From positions 372,001 to 436,000 of the forward strand of contig NZ_CP076129.1 in assembly GCF_018736065.1 (NCBI RefSeq): a stretch of DNA of 64,000 nt. Direction: 5' to 3'. This DNA comes from Flammeovirga kamogawensis. Its GTDB lineage: Bacteria; Bacteroidota; Bacteroidia; Cytophagales; Flammeovirgaceae. A program made the position numbers and the translations under genes. Below the pieces are notes generated by a model. The model saw nothing but the letters and a program-made list of their open reading frames with translations, had not been told where the DNA came from and made no database searches. Shown in pieces: positions 10,101-21,849 of the stretch. The number at the start of each line of letters is the position of its first letter. The stretch's first letter is position 1.

Positions 10101-10235
10101 AGGTTCTCCCTCCCCTGTGATAGTACCTTTTATGACTGTCTCTTGGGCAAAAGCTAACCCCGAGTATATCATTAGTATTGATACTAAAACTAGTTTCTTA
10201 AGCTTTGTACGCTGCAAAAAATTTAGTCTTTTCAT
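7137..10235 (-). CDS. SusC/RagA-family TonB-dependent oligosaccharide transporter
   Basis: About 1032 residues. I place the start at 10235 (MKRLNFLQ), because the ATG 7 codons upstream would put a hydrophobic, non-signal-like leader ahead of the normal lysine-rich N-terminus. The signal ends LAFAQ. A carboxypeptidase-regulatory-like domain follows (GTITGEGEPLPGVNVFVKGT). Then come the TonB-box region (DEIVVIGYG), the plug (LQGQVAGVNVQAASG, IQIRGVGSL, YVVDGIPY) and a 22-strand barrel ending in an aromatic residue (FLVGAQISF). It moves oligosaccharides across the outer membrane with TonB energy, together with the SusD lid encoded next. It is the first gene of a three-gene operon and is divergent from the AGE-family gene. 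Confidence 0.95.
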   Translation of the reverse strand: MKRLNFLQRTKLKKLVLVSILMIYSGLAFAQETVIKGTITGEGEPLPGVNVFVKGTTNGTVSDINGIYSISVPAGVTLVYNYVGYILVEKVVNKQSTIDVDLKPDLELLDEIVVIGYGEQKRKEVTGAVNNVTSETISKTPSADLANALQGQVAGVNVQAASGAPGEPANIQIRGVGSLAGSREPLYVVDGIPYQGNPNIAPSQIKTIDILKDGASAAVYGVRASNGVILITTKTGDPGRVKVDFTAWGGVQNITSGTELMDTHQQFYYDEVRSEARGIPSSVLAVNPRALENNTDFVGAIQNDNAPIQNYELNVSSGKGGLQVNANVNYFNQEGVIINSGYERMATRLTGSINKDKFKMFASVGFQNETRQREPWAIYENAIRQKPWSTPIQDLPTNGDIIQVPDQNEITYSYLSGILSNTDEENINRLNLAFNASYEFFKGFTYQLRAGSNIYNSKRKQFQPKYIVFDAAGNYSPGSSRPQARLDEGYVWNNRFTLENVLNYSKSFGDHNLNVTATYSMEQFTNEFSGIGVAHAINGNNDIQVLGAAAETSNPTGGRNVNALVGMMGRLQYNYKSKYLFSVSLRRDGTSQFSANNRYEVFPGVSLGWNIDEEEFWNVGFMNGFKVRASYAQLGNNRVGNNPYVSIPVIESGVNYLYGASGTLTPGLTQRRFANPDLSWETSIAKNIGIDLAFFENKIQFTADIYENDKQDMILGQQLPLSAGANVTRRQAELVQYRTYTVNAGNMVNRGIELSLNYNHKTKSDFSYSIGATFTKNQNEITNLNGIDRGYAGGRPSLTHNWMDNTTFMAVGHEAASFFLVKTDGIIKTEEELAAYQEALNPNARLGDVRFVDYNEDGVIDDNDRQYAGSGLPDFEAGISGNFEYKGFDFYIQGYYSHGAEIINGSRLYAYAEGRHSELVGMWSPQNSASNTPISLDRQSENVRSYSDLWVEDGTYFRIRTMTLGYNFGKLIGEKAGITKARLYVSSVNPFTFTNYTGYDPEVGGDGLSLRGVDRGNYPVTRQFLVGAQISF

Positions 10236-10516
10236 AAATTGAATTTTAAAAAACAAGGAATAACTACTGTAGAGAGCTTAGAATAGTTTGTTTTAAGTGT
10301 AGTTATTCTTTGTGAGATTAAACAATCATAGTTTCTACCGTAACCATGTATTACAATATTATGCATATAGACACTCGATTTATGTGTAATAATTACCCTT
10401 TAGTTGCACTCAATTATCTTAAGTAGTTTGGTAGGTTAATTTTGAATTAGTCTGAGGTATTTTTCACTTACAATCAAACGTTTATTCTTTATTTTATCGA
10501 TACAAAAAAATAGGTA

Positions 10517-10546
10517 TTGACTTGACGAAATTGAAGTGTACTTTTG
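10517..10546 (+). promoter_or_regulatory. Bacteroidota-type promoter of the AGE-family gene
   Basis: TTG at 10517-10519, exactly 19 nt spacing, then TACTTTTG at 10539-10546. This matches the Bacteroidota consensus TTG-N19-TAnnTTTG. Transcription would start near 10553, ahead of the ATG at 10579. It therefore rules out the upstream in-frame ATG at 10522, which lies inside the promoter. Confidence 0.7.
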
Positions 10547-10578
10547 TAAAAAATAAACTACTATCAATTTTATATTAC

Positions 10579-11811
10579 ATGATTAAAATTTTAAAATTCA
10601 TCTTCATTGCATTTTGTTTAATTTCTTGTCAAAACAATCAGAAAAATGAAGTAACTAAAGGTGATAAATACGTGGTATCAAATAACCTCATTCATTTTTT
10701 TATTAATTATGCTTGGAACGATTCTATTGGAACATTTTATTCTGAAATTGACAACGAAGGAAAGGTAGTTTCTGATAAAATTTATACTGTTGCAAGTAGT
10801 AGATTGATCTATGGATTAGCCTATGTATCTAAAAGTAATAAGGACTATTTAAGAAAAGCAATACGTACCTTTCAGTTTCAAAAAAACCATTTGATTGGCA
10901 GTAATGAGCATGGCAATTATTCACTTTCTTATGCTAATGAACCTACTCCTACTTCTTTTGATGTTTGGCAACAAGCTTACGGTCTTTGTGGTATAACTGA
11001 ATTATATCGAAACTCAAAAAATGATGAAGTAATATCTACAATTAACAGTTTACATAAAGGCTTTATCAATAAATTTAGAGACCCAATAAATAAGGGTTTT
11101 TGGGGAGAATTTAAAGAAGGAAAAGGGGTTTCGGGATCAAAATCTTTACAATCTTTATTGTACCCTATGACTGCCTATATGATTAACCTTTGGAATGCAG
11201 ATAATTTGCATAAAACAAACTATGAACATCAATTGGCTGAAAATATTGATTTATTATATCAACATGGTTGGAATGAGAAAACATCTTGGGTAAATGTAAA
11301 ATTTAATGATGATTGGACAGTTCAAAAAACTGAAAATGGAGATTGTAATTTCACGGTAACGCCTGGTCATAATTTCCAATTGGCCGCATTACTTTTACGA
11401 GCAGCTTCCTTAAATTTTTTAAGTGATGAAAATAAAGCAAAATATCAATCTTTAGGTAAACATATTATTGATGTCACTTTGCAAAAAAACATTTTCCATG
11501 TTGGTGAAATTGGTAATGGGTTTTACTCAGAAGTTAACCCAAATACAAACAAAATTATTGATACTAGAAAAACGTGGTGGCAACATGCTGAAGCTATTAT
11601 TGCATTATCATTATACGAAGAAAAATACGAGAAGGAACAAAAGGACTTAGAGAAATTTTTCTATAAAACTTTTACAGATCGTATTGTTGGTGGGGAATAT
11701 TTTTATGTAACTGAGAACAACAAACCAATTACTACAGAACTTAAAGGTAGTATTGGAAAATCTACCTATCATACTATTGAAATGTTACGCTTCATAACAA
11801 AAAAACAATAG
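10579..11811 (+). CDS. AGE-family (N-acylglucosamine 2-epimerase-like) lipoprotein
   Basis: 410 residues from the ATG at 10579. The open frame reaches back to 10522, but a promoter lies between. The N-terminus is a lipoprotein signal (FIAFCLISC, Cys17). The body fits the (alpha/alpha)6-barrel AGE/cellobiose 2-epimerase family: a repeated helical pattern, PGHNFQLAALLLRA (the usual PGHxxExxWLL region), TWWQHAEAI (usual WWxQAEA) and a C-terminal STYHTIEML. Members epimerise or isomerise sugars or act as hydrolase-like barrels. A periplasmic or outer-membrane anchor is unusual, since AGE epimerases are normally cytoplasmic. It is divergent from susC and probably belongs to the same locus. The exact reaction cannot be read from sequence; a GH88/GH105-like barrel is the main alternative. 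Confidence 0.7.
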   Translation: MIKILKFIFIAFCLISCQNNQKNEVTKGDKYVVSNNLIHFFINYAWNDSIGTFYSEIDNEGKVVSDKIYTVASSRLIYGLAYVSKSNKDYLRKAIRTFQFQKNHLIGSNEHGNYSLSYANEPTPTSFDVWQQAYGLCGITELYRNSKNDEVISTINSLHKGFINKFRDPINKGFWGEFKEGKGVSGSKSLQSLLYPMTAYMINLWNADNLHKTNYEHQLAENIDLLYQHGWNEKTSWVNVKFNDDWTVQKTENGDCNFTVTPGHNFQLAALLLRAASLNFLSDENKAKYQSLGKHIIDVTLQKNIFHVGEIGNGFYSEVNPNTNKIIDTRKTWWQHAEAIIALSLYEEKYEKEQKDLEKFFYKTFTDRIVGGEYFYVTENNKPITTELKGSIGKSTYHTIEMLRFITKKQ

Positions 11812-11840
11812 TATTCTATTTATCTATTTCTATCCTGACA

Positions 11841-11879
11841 AAAATAAAAAAGGAGGCACTTAACGTACCTCCTTTTTTG
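11841..11879. terminator. bidirectional terminator between convergent genes
   Basis: Hairpin AGGAGG/CCTCCT (11851-11873) with A-run before and T-run after, so it can work on both strands. It lies between the AGE-family gene and the oppositely oriented GH2 gene. Confidence 0.8.
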
Positions 11880-11906
11880 TATCACTACTATAAATATCTA
11901 CCAATA

Positions 11907-15176
<3,270 letters not shown>

Positions 15177-15194
15177 TTAGTATAGTTTATTAAT

Positions 15195-16697
15195 TTATTT
15201 CTTTAAAAATCGGCACACATACTCTTCACCATTTTGAACTACCTTGATAAAATAAAGACCCTTAGAAAGTGAACTTACATTTAAAGCAGTACTCATTTCA
15301 GTTGTTGTTTGTATTTTGATTTTCCCAATCACATCATAGATGTATAATTCATATTGTCCGTTAATACCTTTTACAGAAAGTTCGTTTTCTACAGGATTAG
15401 GGCTAATAAAAATATTTTCTCTAAATCTATCTAATGCAGTAACCTCATCAACAATTTCAATACCTTTAATTTCATCTACAAGAGACGCTGTTTCTCCACC
15501 GTTTTTTGTAGTTTCAAAAGTAGCCTGTAAAGCATAATAGTTACCTGTTGGTAAACCTGCGGTTGTAGTTAAACCAGAGATATCAAATACAGCTTCTGCA
15601 TTACCTTCTGTTTTTCCAATTATAGTATTATCAGAAACTATTAATTCGTTAATAACATTCCCATCTGTATCTTTTTCTAACAAACGAACCGTTAATTTTT
15701 CTTTTGCAACAAACCCACTCCCTGCATCTATTTGACATTCAAAAGTGAGTAAATCATTTTTACCAAACTTCTTATTTGTATAATTTTCAGTAATTGCATT
15801 TACTTGAGGTTGAGCTTCCCAAACACGTACATAATCACACAACATTTCTGTTGGGAAACCTTCTTGAGTTGTTTCTTCTTCTACAGGAAAACGAACACCG
15901 TTTACGTATTTTACAAATGGTGACCTTAACCCCATAGATACAGTTACATACATTGGTAAATGCCAATATAAATTTTCTTTTCGCCCTCTTTCTACGCCAT
16001 CAACATACCAAAAAATAGAATCCACTCTGTTTAAGACGCCATATGTATGATACTCATCTCTCGGATCAAAATCTGCATACCATTTATTTTGAGCAATTTC
16101 TTTAGAAGAGTGTGGTCTTACTTGAATTAACTGTCCCTCTTCTCTTGCTATAGCATGTAGGTTCATATCTATTGCTTCTGGTCCTTCCCAATCTTTTGTT
16201 TCAGAACTCCATTCTCTTTGCGTTAATTCTACAACGTCAATTTCAGCATATTTTGCCTGACCGTCTTCTGTTGGATCAGGTGAGTTTATACTGTACATCC
16301 AGAATGCAGGACTTGCCCCAGGAAAACGATCACATCCTTTTATTTTTGCTTCAAAGTAACCATAAGTCATTGGTTGGGCATTTCTAATAATACCCGATTT
16401 ATAGTACAATTCTTCGTTCTGCCCATAAGTTGTATTACGTCTGTGCGTTTCCTGAATCATTTTAATTTTTAAAGTTCCATTATCAACATAAGCTAATTCT
16501 GGCTCCCAAGACCAAACACCCCAATCGTCTGGATCGTTTGTCCATTTTTGAAGGTCTAGGTCATCAAATTCATCAGAGTAACCCTCTTTAAGGTCCCAAA
16601 CTTTATCTTTATGTACTGCTGGAAGCACTTGTGCAATAGCTGTATATGAAAAGCTAATAAAAAGTAGTGTCGAAAGAAGTATTTTGTAAATGTTCAT
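15195..16697 (-). CDS. secreted GH16 enzyme, kappa-carrageenase-like, with T9SS tail
   Basis: 500 residues. The signal peptide ends TAIAQ. The GH16 domain spans about 30-310. The motif EIDVVE gives nucleophile E152, D154 and acid/base E157. SDEFDD, WSWEPE, YYKSGIIR, YGYFEAKIKG, GASPAFWMYS, FDPRDEYHTYG, WYVDGVERGRK and CDYVRVWE match kappa-carrageenases of GH16_17 almost block for block, closer than the larger GH16 in this locus. A linker of about 110 residues with a beta-sandwich look follows, then a Por sorting tail (FISPNPVENELSVKG ... YICRFLKK-like end), so export by type IX secretion is expected. It is transcribed together with the GH2 gene. Furcellaranase activity is the most likely alternative substrate preference. 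Confidence 0.9.
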   Translation of the reverse strand: MNIYKILLSTLLFISFSYTAIAQVLPAVHKDKVWDLKEGYSDEFDDLDLQKWTNDPDDWGVWSWEPELAYVDNGTLKIKMIQETHRRNTTYGQNEELYYKSGIIRNAQPMTYGYFEAKIKGCDRFPGASPAFWMYSINSPDPTEDGQAKYAEIDVVELTQREWSSETKDWEGPEAIDMNLHAIAREEGQLIQVRPHSSKEIAQNKWYADFDPRDEYHTYGVLNRVDSIFWYVDGVERGRKENLYWHLPMYVTVSMGLRSPFVKYVNGVRFPVEEETTQEGFPTEMLCDYVRVWEAQPQVNAITENYTNKKFGKNDLLTFECQIDAGSGFVAKEKLTVRLLEKDTDGNVINELIVSDNTIIGKTEGNAEAVFDISGLTTTAGLPTGNYYALQATFETTKNGGETASLVDEIKGIEIVDEVTALDRFRENIFISPNPVENELSVKGINGQYELYIYDVIGKIKIQTTTEMSTALNVSSLSKGLYFIKVVQNGEEYVCRFLKK

Positions 16698-16791
16698 AGT
16701 TAATATCTTAATTACTGATTATAGTACTCTTTGTATGTTTGTCAGTAAAGTTTGTTAAAAAGTAAAAAATGTTGTTGCCTTAATTGTTGTA

Positions 16792-17640
16792 TTATATTGC
16801 CATACGGTACTCTTTTGGCGTTTTTCCTATAATTTGTTTAAACTGTTTATTAAAATTGGTGATCGAGTTAAACCCAACTTCATAGCATACATCAGATATC
16901 TGATAATTTTCTTGTATTAATAATCGACTTGCATTTTTTATACGCACTTCGTTTAAATATTGTCTGAACGATTTCTTGGTTGATTTCTTAAAAAATCTAC
17001 AAAAAGAATTCGTTGTTAAACACGCTATATCTGCTATTTCCTGAAGATCAATATCTTTATCATAATGATCGGATACATAAGACAACACTCTGTCAATTCT
17101 CTCTGAATTACAGTTTTTGTTTTGCCTCATATCAGAGGTAGATAAAATTTCTTTTCCTTCCATTTCAGATAACTTATTTAAAAGTCCCAAAAGTTTAATT
17201 ACCTGTTCTGCAAGAGATAAATTGACTAAGTTTTCAATTTCATCTTTTAACATCAAGCTTTGTGCTTTTGGAAAACAAACTCCAAATCTTGATAATTCTA
17301 AAAGGTGATTTATATTGTTAAATACTGGTCTATCAAAAGTTCCTTTACCAATAAAATCTCCTTCAAACTTTATCACAATAATTTCAACATCATCTGAGCC
17401 TGATACTATCTCATCTTTCCATAGATGTGGTAAATTAGGACCTACTAATACTAAATCTCCTGTATCAAATGGAGATACATTATCTCCTACAAATCGTACT
17501 CCCTGACTCTTTACTATATAGATCAGTTCATATTGATGGTGGTAATGCCAAGTTTCATCCTGACACCCCTTAGTTCTTTTAGTAATTTCAATCTTTCTAT
17601 TTACTTGACTGTCGGAATTTTTAAAAACTAATTTCATCAT
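16792..17640 (-). CDS. AraC-family transcription regulator with cupin sensor domain
   Basis: 282 residues. Residues about 10-100 form an AraC-type cupin (WHYHHQYELIYIV, DTGDLVLVGPNLPHLW), normally the ligand-sensing part. Residues 180-282 carry the double helix-turn-helix (LQEIADIACLTTNSFCRFFKKSTKKSF and YQISDVCYEVGFNSITNFNKQFKQIIGKTPKEYR). It lies just upstream of the GH16-GH2 operon on the same strand, 94 bp away. This makes it the natural candidate for regulating the locus in response to a galactan-derived sugar. The start is ATG at 17640; M2 directly behind is equally possible. Confidence 0.9.
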   Translation of the reverse strand: MMKLVFKNSDSQVNRKIEITKRTKGCQDETWHYHHQYELIYIVKSQGVRFVGDNVSPFDTGDLVLVGPNLPHLWKDEIVSGSDDVEIIVIKFEGDFIGKGTFDRPVFNNINHLLELSRFGVCFPKAQSLMLKDEIENLVNLSLAEQVIKLLGLLNKLSEMEGKEILSTSDMRQNKNCNSERIDRVLSYVSDHYDKDIDLQEIADIACLTTNSFCRFFKKSTKKSFRQYLNEVRIKNASRLLIQENYQISDVCYEVGFNSITNFNKQFKQIIGKTPKEYRMAI

Positions 17641-18277
17641 CTTAGTGTTAGTGTTGGAGTGTTCTAAAGCTATTAGAACAACAGTAATTCATTTCAAGTA
17701 GGTAAGTAATTCTTTGTTGCTTTAAAGATGTATACTGCTCTTTATACTAATAGAAGCACTTACTTTTAAAAAATCACTCTCTCGCTTTAGTTATAAATTA
17801 ATAGTTTGTGCTTTTGAGAGTTTTCTTACTGTAAATTTCACACTTATTAAGAATTAGAGGGCCTTTTTACGTCTCAAAAAGGTATTTATCCGTGTCAATA
17901 TCCGTCTCAACAACTCAAAAAACTTTGATTTTTTAGTGAGTTACATTGATGATACGGAAAAGTACATTGTTTTTGAGTAGAATTGGTGACTCTAAGTAAT
18001 TTAAATGTATACATGAGAACAGACCTAAAACATAAAGGGTATTTATATTAGAATAGTACAATTTTAAATCTAATAACTTGTAAAATACTTTGTAAGTATA
18101 AGAATCGTATCAATTCTTTTATTTGTAAACTATCATCCCCTTTATTTCGATTTTCTAAAGTGATTTCTTAAAATAAAAGTGGGTAGTTTTGGTTTTCCGT
18201 TTTAAAGTAGACTAAATTACTTTTTGATCTTACACTCTATCTAGCACACATCATCAACTTCAACATTAAATTCAGTC
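17641..18277. other. 637-bp intergenic region between divergent genes, with an inverted repeat
   Basis: No coding frame is supported. In the leader of the AraC gene there is a perfect 8-bp inverted repeat (17660-17667 and 17673-17680, TGTTCTAA/TTAGAACA, 5-nt spacer). It sits about 20 nt from the start codon and could be an operator for autoregulation. No canonical promoter box could be placed for the MFS gene on the other side. Confidence 0.35.
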
Positions 18278-19471
18278 ATGAAACCTCATAAATACATTCT
18301 TCCTATAATTGTCATTTCTCAGTTTTTTTGTACTTCACTTTGGTTTGCAGGCAATGGGGTAATGTATGATTTGATGGTAAACTTTAACCTCAAAGAAAGT
18401 GCACTAGGCTACCTTACTTCTAGTGTTCAGTTTGGATTTATAGGAGGCACTTTAATATTTGCATTTTTATCTATTGCAGACCGTTTCTCTCCTTCTAAAG
18501 TATTTTTTGTTTGTGCTTTATTTGGTGCTCTATTTAATGTCTGTACTATTTTAGATATTAATACCTATACTAGTATTCTTGGTTTTAGATTTCTTACCGG
18601 ATTTTTTTTAGCAGGCATCTATCCTGTGGGAATGAAAATAGCTGCTGATTATTATGAAAAAGGACTAGGGAAATCTCTCAGTTTTTTAGTTGGAGCATTA
18701 GTGATCGGTACTGCTTTTCCGCATTTACTAAAAGATATAAAAGGTGCTCTTCCTTGGGAGTTTGTCTTAATTACCACTTCTTCCTTAGCCGTTATAGGTG
18801 GTCTACTCATGTTACTCTTAGTACCTAATGGACCTTATAGAAAAGCTAGTACTACTATAGATTTAAAAGCTATTCCTAGTGTTTTTAAAAAGCAAAATTT
18901 CAGGTCTGCTGCATTTGGATATTTTGGGCACATGTGGGAGCTTTATTCTTTTTGGGCTTTTGTTCCCTATTTACTTCAGACTTATAAAAATTTGCATGCA
19001 GAAACAACTTATTCCATACCACTTTTATCGTTTATAATTATTGGTAGCGGTAGTATTGGCTGTATAATAGGTGGTTATTTAGCGAATAGAATTAGTGTAA
19101 AAAAAGTAGCAATATTTGCTTTATTATCCTCTGGTATTTGTTGTGTAATTTCTCCTTTCCTCTTTTCTGTTCAATCAGAAATTATATTTTTTACATTTCT
19201 TATTTTCTGGGGTATGGTTGTTATTGCAGATTCGCCTCTTTTTTCTACCATGGTAGCTCAAAATGCTCCATCAGCATTAAAAGGAACAGCCCTTACAATT
19301 GTTAATTGCATTGGTTTTTTACTCACTATTTTTAGTATTCAACTAATTGATAAATTAAGGTTGTTAACGGATAACCCAAGTATATTAGTAGCACTTGCAA
19401 TTGGTCCATTTTTAGGGTTAGTAGGGTTAATGAGTAAGGGTACTTCTAATAATCTAGAAACGGTAAGTTAA
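18278..19471 (+). CDS. MFS transporter
   Basis: 397 residues with about 12 hydrophobic segments and a central loop near residues 190-205, as in major facilitator proteins. Motifs such as FRFLTGFFLAGIYPVGMKIAADY fit the first half of MFS sugar/drug carriers. The substrate cannot be read. It lies next to the galactan locus but is divergent from its regulator and has its own leader, so use of imported sugars is only a guess. The stop codon lies inside a short AGTTAA tandem repeat. Confidence 0.88.
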   Translation: MKPHKYILPIIVISQFFCTSLWFAGNGVMYDLMVNFNLKESALGYLTSSVQFGFIGGTLIFAFLSIADRFSPSKVFFVCALFGALFNVCTILDINTYTSILGFRFLTGFFLAGIYPVGMKIAADYYEKGLGKSLSFLVGALVIGTAFPHLLKDIKGALPWEFVLITTSSLAVIGGLLMLLLVPNGPYRKASTTIDLKAIPSVFKKQNFRSAAFGYFGHMWELYSFWAFVPYLLQTYKNLHAETTYSIPLLSFIIIGSGSIGCIIGGYLANRISVKKVAIFALLSSGICCVISPFLFSVQSEIIFFTFLIFWGMVVIADSPLFSTMVAQNAPSALKGTALTIVNCIGFLLTIFSIQLIDKLRLLTDNPSILVALAIGPFLGLVGLMSKGTSNNLETVS

Positions 19472-19490
19472 AGTTAAAGTTAAAGTTAAA
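19465..19490. repeat. short tandem repeat, unit AGTTAA, about 4 copies
   Basis: Four consecutive AGTTAA units run through the TAA stop of the MFS gene. Slippage here would not change the protein much, because every unit contains an in-frame stop. Confidence 0.8.
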
Positions 19491-19560
19491 ATCAAATGAA
19501 TGAGTACACACCCTAATAGTTTAGTACCACAACTAGAGTATGTACCAAGTCACTTTTATA

Positions 19561-20439
19561 TTAAACACTATCTTTTTTTAAATTAGGAACATTCACCAAT
19601 ATTAGACCAATAATTATTATCACAAAGCCTACAAAATGGCCAGTAGAAAAATTATCTCCTTGGATAATTACTCCTAATGTTATTCCAATTGCAGGTACTA
19701 AATAATTTGTTAGACTTGTAAATGTAGAACCAGAACTTCTTACTAACGAAAGGTACATATAGTAGACAATACCTGATGCAAAACTACCTAAAAGCATTAA
19801 TTTTAACCATAAGTCTGAATCTATTGCAGAGAAATGGTTATCTGATACTGTTAAAGGTAAAATTATGATAGATGAACTCAATAATATCGCTCTTGTAAAA
19901 CGTAATGACGAAATATCTGTAGGGATTCTTGACATTAATAGTAAGGCTAAAGAGAAGCTAAAGGCACCAATAAGAATAAATACAATAGATAAAACATTTA
20001 CATTTTCTGTTGTAATCAGGTCTTGATATACCAAAACAATCAACCCCACAAAGCCAACAAATAACCCTATGAGTTCAATTGCTTTTATTTTTCTTTTATT
20101 AATAATTCTCTCTAATAAGATTGTCATTAATGGAATACTTGCCATAAGTACAGAGGTTACCGCACTAGAAACCTCTTGTTGCCCATAGCCATTAAGAATA
20201 AATGGAACAACACTTTCGCAAAATGTAAGTGCTATTAGTAGATATATTAGTTTTTTTGTCCATTTGATTTTTGGTTCTTTCACCATAGGTAACTTTAAAA
20301 GTAAAGTTAAAGTTATGCAACCAAATAAGACTCTATAAAAAGCCAATTCAAAAGGTGTAATTACTTGAAGGGCATCATCATTTAATATAAATTGACTACC
20401 CCAAATTATAGCTATTAGAAACAACAATAAGAACTTCAT
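19561..20439 (-). CDS. EamA-family (DMT superfamily) transporter
   Basis: 292 residues, ten hydrophobic helices in two EamA repeats (about 1-135 and 145-285). Typical signatures are AFYRVLFGCITL and the internal SSAVTSVLMASIPLMTILLER. These are inner-membrane metabolite or drug exporters. It is divergent from the Crp/Fnr-type regulator, a frequent arrangement in which the regulator controls the exporter. The C-terminus ends in a lysine/asparagine stretch as usual. Confidence 0.9.
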   Translation of the reverse strand: MKFLLLFLIAIIWGSQFILNDDALQVITPFELAFYRVLFGCITLTLLLKLPMVKEPKIKWTKKLIYLLIALTFCESVVPFILNGYGQQEVSSAVTSVLMASIPLMTILLERIINKRKIKAIELIGLFVGFVGLIVLVYQDLITTENVNVLSIVFILIGAFSFSLALLLMSRIPTDISSLRFTRAILLSSSIIILPLTVSDNHFSAIDSDLWLKLMLLGSFASGIVYYMYLSLVRSSGSTFTSLTNYLVPAIGITLGVIIQGDNFSTGHFVGFVIIIIGLILVNVPNLKKDSV

Positions 20440-20644
20440 ATTATTTATCTTTTATTTATGGTTATATAATGGTATGCAAAAGTAAAGAACGAAATCTTAC
20501 CATCACTAGACATATGTTTAGTCGACTAGTATTTCTATAAATTATTGTACTATAAATACGATTTTTATTATTTGTAAAAGTTGATGAATGTTCTTTACGT
20601 TAATTTGATGTATTTTATTAGTACACTAAAGATTAATTTATTTT

Positions 20645-21241
20645 ATGCCAAAGCATCAAGAATACATTCCTTTTCTTAAAAAAATACTTGATAAATATTC
20701 AAGTGTGTCTACAGAAAGTATTCAGAAATTATTAAATGTATCAGAAGTAGTTTCTTTTGATAAAGAGATTGAAATACTACGTGTTGGGGAGGTGTCTAAA
20801 TACAATTATTTTCTTATTAAGGGAGCTGTTATTTCTTGTTATTTAAACAAAGAAGGCAAATTGTATCATAAAAATATCTTCTTAGAAAATTCTAATGTTG
20901 GTTCTAAAGTATCTGCGCTAACTCAAAGCCCTTCTAATTTTTCTTTGGAGACTATTGAACCTTCAACGCTTTTAAAAATACACTACAAAGAGTATAAAGA
21001 AATAATTGATCAAAATCTTGACCTAAAGAATTTCTACTTATCATATTTAGAAACACATTGGGTTATTGACAAAGAAAAGCGTGAAATTGATATCGTTTTA
21101 AAAGATGCCTCTGATAGATATTTAGAATATATAGATCAAAATCCAGGTATAGAAAAAAGAATCCCTTTAAGATACATCGCTTCTTTCTTAGGAATTACAC
21201 CAACTCAATTAAGCAGAATAAGAAAAAAGGTTCATAAATAA
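20645..21241 (+). CDS. Crp/Fnr-family transcription regulator
   Basis: 198 residues. Residues about 15-120 look like a cyclic-nucleotide-binding beta-barrel (KEIEILRVGEVSKYNYFLIKGAV), and residues 150-195 carry a winged helix ending IPLRYIASFLGITPTQLSRIRKK. The phosphate-binding cassette RxA of true cAMP receptors is not visible, so the ligand is unknown; many Bacteroidota homologues of this length are ligand-free or sense small molecules. It is divergent from the EamA exporter gene and upstream of the Rid-family gene. Confidence 0.9.
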   Translation: MPKHQEYIPFLKKILDKYSSVSTESIQKLLNVSEVVSFDKEIEILRVGEVSKYNYFLIKGAVISCYLNKEGKLYHKNIFLENSNVGSKVSALTQSPSNFSLETIEPSTLLKIHYKEYKEIIDQNLDLKNFYLSYLETHWVIDKEKREIDIVLKDASDRYLEYIDQNPGIEKRIPLRYIASFLGITPTQLSRIRKKVHK

Positions 21242-21416
21242 TTTCAGAATCAACATATGTAAAGTACAATGCCATTTTCACGTAGTACCTTTACACCATA
21301 ATAAAATAGTTAACAAATTCACAATCATATCTTTAAAACGATTTACACACCCTATAACAATACTATTTTATTGGAAATAAATTATAATAAAAACCATTTA
21401 ATAAATCCATTAGATT

Positions 21417-21818
21417 ATGAAAATCACTCACAACAATCCACAAAAATTATATGATCCAACACCTAATGGCTACTGCCATTCAATAAAAATCCCTGCCAAT
21501 GCAGAATATATTTATTTTTCTGGGCAAAGTGGCGGAGAAGGATTAAACCATTATTTATCTAAAGATTTTAGAACTCAAGTAAAAGTTGTACTCCAAAACC
21601 TTAAAATTATATTAGATGAATATGATTTACAACCGGAAAGTATTATAAAAATTACAGTTTTAATCGTAGATCATGATGAGCAAAAATTAAAAATATGGAG
21701 TGAAGAAATGACTTCCCTCTGGGCTAAGGTTTTCTATCCTACAAGTACGCTTATACCCGTTCCAAGATTAGCATTAGATGGTATGCAGATTGAAGTAGAT
21801 GCAATAGCTGTAAAGTAA
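21417..21818 (+). CDS. Rid-family (YjgF/YER057c/UK114) protein lacking the deaminase arginine
   Basis: 133 residues, a single Rid domain (YIYFSGQSGGEG near the N-terminus, VLQNLKIILDEYDLQPESIIKITVLI, RLALDGMQIEVDAIAV at the end). In E. coli RidA the imine-deaminase arginine lies in an ARSCV segment. Here the aligned segment reads TSTLI, so the arginine is replaced by serine. That places it with Rid subfamilies of other or unknown activity. It is 175 bp after the Crp/Fnr gene on the same strand. Confidence 0.88.
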   Translation: MKITHNNPQKLYDPTPNGYCHSIKIPANAEYIYFSGQSGGEGLNHYLSKDFRTQVKVVLQNLKIILDEYDLQPESIIKITVLIVDHDEQKLKIWSEEMTSLWAKVFYPTSTLIPVPRLALDGMQIEVDAIAVK

Positions 21819-21849
21819 TAGATAGTAGGTTGTTTTTAAATGAAATGAC

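Noticed and set aside
10236-10256. Upstream start of the SusC gene at 10256
   Set aside because: It would add MFFKIQF before the normal MKR signal-peptide start; the inner ATG gives a standard n-region.
19465-19490. AGTTAA tandem repeat as a functional element or phase-variable switch
   Set aside because: It starts at the stop codon and each unit has an in-frame TAA, so length changes would not alter expression of the protein.
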